Assembly (NCBI GenBank): GCA_023395515.1
Contig: JAEWZB010000028.1
Span: 1-31,136, forward strand
Length of the DNA: 31,136 nt
Origin: Bacillota bacterium
Lineage (GTDB): Bacteria; Bacillota; Syntrophomonadia; Syntrophomonadales; Syntrophomonadaceae
Direction of reading: 5' to 3'
Positions 30,960 through 31,136 of this stretch are shown here, piece after piece. Below the pieces are notes generated by a model. It had not been told where the DNA came from and made no database searches. It was given only the letters and a program-made list of their open reading frames with translations. A program made the position numbers and the translations under genes. The first letter of the stretch is position 1. Each line of letters starts with the position of its first letter.

Positions 30960-31136
30960 TTACTCGGTAGCATCTATAAACATTACCTTAGTTATCCCGG
31001 ACATGGCTTCGAGCTCTTGTATAATTACCATGTCCACCTTCTGGTCAGTCTCAATAACCATAGATGCTTCACTTCCCCGTGATTGGCGGAAAACTTTCAG
31101 GAAAGCAATATTAATGTGGTGTTTAGATAAAAGAGA
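30960..31136 (-). CDS. sdaAB: L-serine dehydratase, beta subunit (partial, C-terminus)
   Basis: The last 58 codons are visible, ending at TAA 30962-30960, with the 5-prime part outside the window. The segment INIAFLKVFRQSRGSEASMV, then ETDQ and ITKVMFI, is the end of an ACT domain, as found in SdaAB. The gene ends 18 bases before the sdaAA start, in the standard AB-AA order. Confidence 0.85.
   Translation of the reverse strand, partial: SLLSKHHINIAFLKVFRQSRGSEASMVIETDQKVDMVIIQELEAMSGITKVMFIDATE

Overview
This window looks like the chromosome of a low-to-moderate GC anaerobic Firmicute of the Clostridia, plausibly near Syntrophomonadaceae or Peptococcaceae; the genus is inferred, not proven. 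The evidence is the Firmicute-type order acpS / nnrD / alr / ndoAI / ndoA, the tsaE-tsaB-rimI-tsaD block, frequent TTG and GTG starts behind strong GGAGG ribosome sites, a YwnA-type Rrf2 regulator, and oxygen-sensitive enzymes (2-oxoacid:ferredoxin oxidoreductase, iron-sulfur L-serine dehydratase, a molybdopterin oxidoreductase).

Layout. 1-180: tail of an SPFH-like gene and its terminator. 551-3447: an AT-rich restriction-modification island with a DpnM-like adenine methylase, a PD-(D/E)xK endonuclease and an unrelated convergent methylase. 3606-8488 (minus): folate cyclo-ligase, lgt, the t6A-modification block tsaD/rimI/tsaB/tsaE and a family-4 uracil-DNA glycosylase. A cluster of four DnaA-box-like 9-mers lies between tsaD and lgt. 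8642-9353: a complete HEPN/MNT (HepT/MntA-type) toxin-antitoxin pair. 9518-13164: secreted GH18 hydrolase, small unknown protein, amidohydrolase and class I amidotransferase. 13353-16098: Rrf2 regulator and molybdopterin oxidoreductase. 16295-20527: ndoA, ndoAI, alr, CBS protein, nnrD, acpS. 20605-22862: CheW, a small heavy-metal-binding protein and MgtE.

23196-24594 is accessory DNA: a GC-rich tyrosine-recombinase-like gene lacking most catalytic residues, followed by two tandem copies of a 37-bp motif. 24595-27896 (plus) is an operon of a P-loop NTPase and korDABC. It is followed by a 254-bp element with 17-bp perfect terminal inverted repeats and nested palindromes (27939-28192), which carries a third copy of the 37-bp motif. 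28309-31136 holds a FadR-type regulator, an L,D-transpeptidase and sdaAA-sdaAB.

The most interesting points are the DnaA-box cluster beside tsaD, the palindromic element and its link through the shared motif to the recombinase locus, the catalytically degenerate recombinase, and the two-methylase restriction system. No CRISPR array, tRNA or rRNA was seen.
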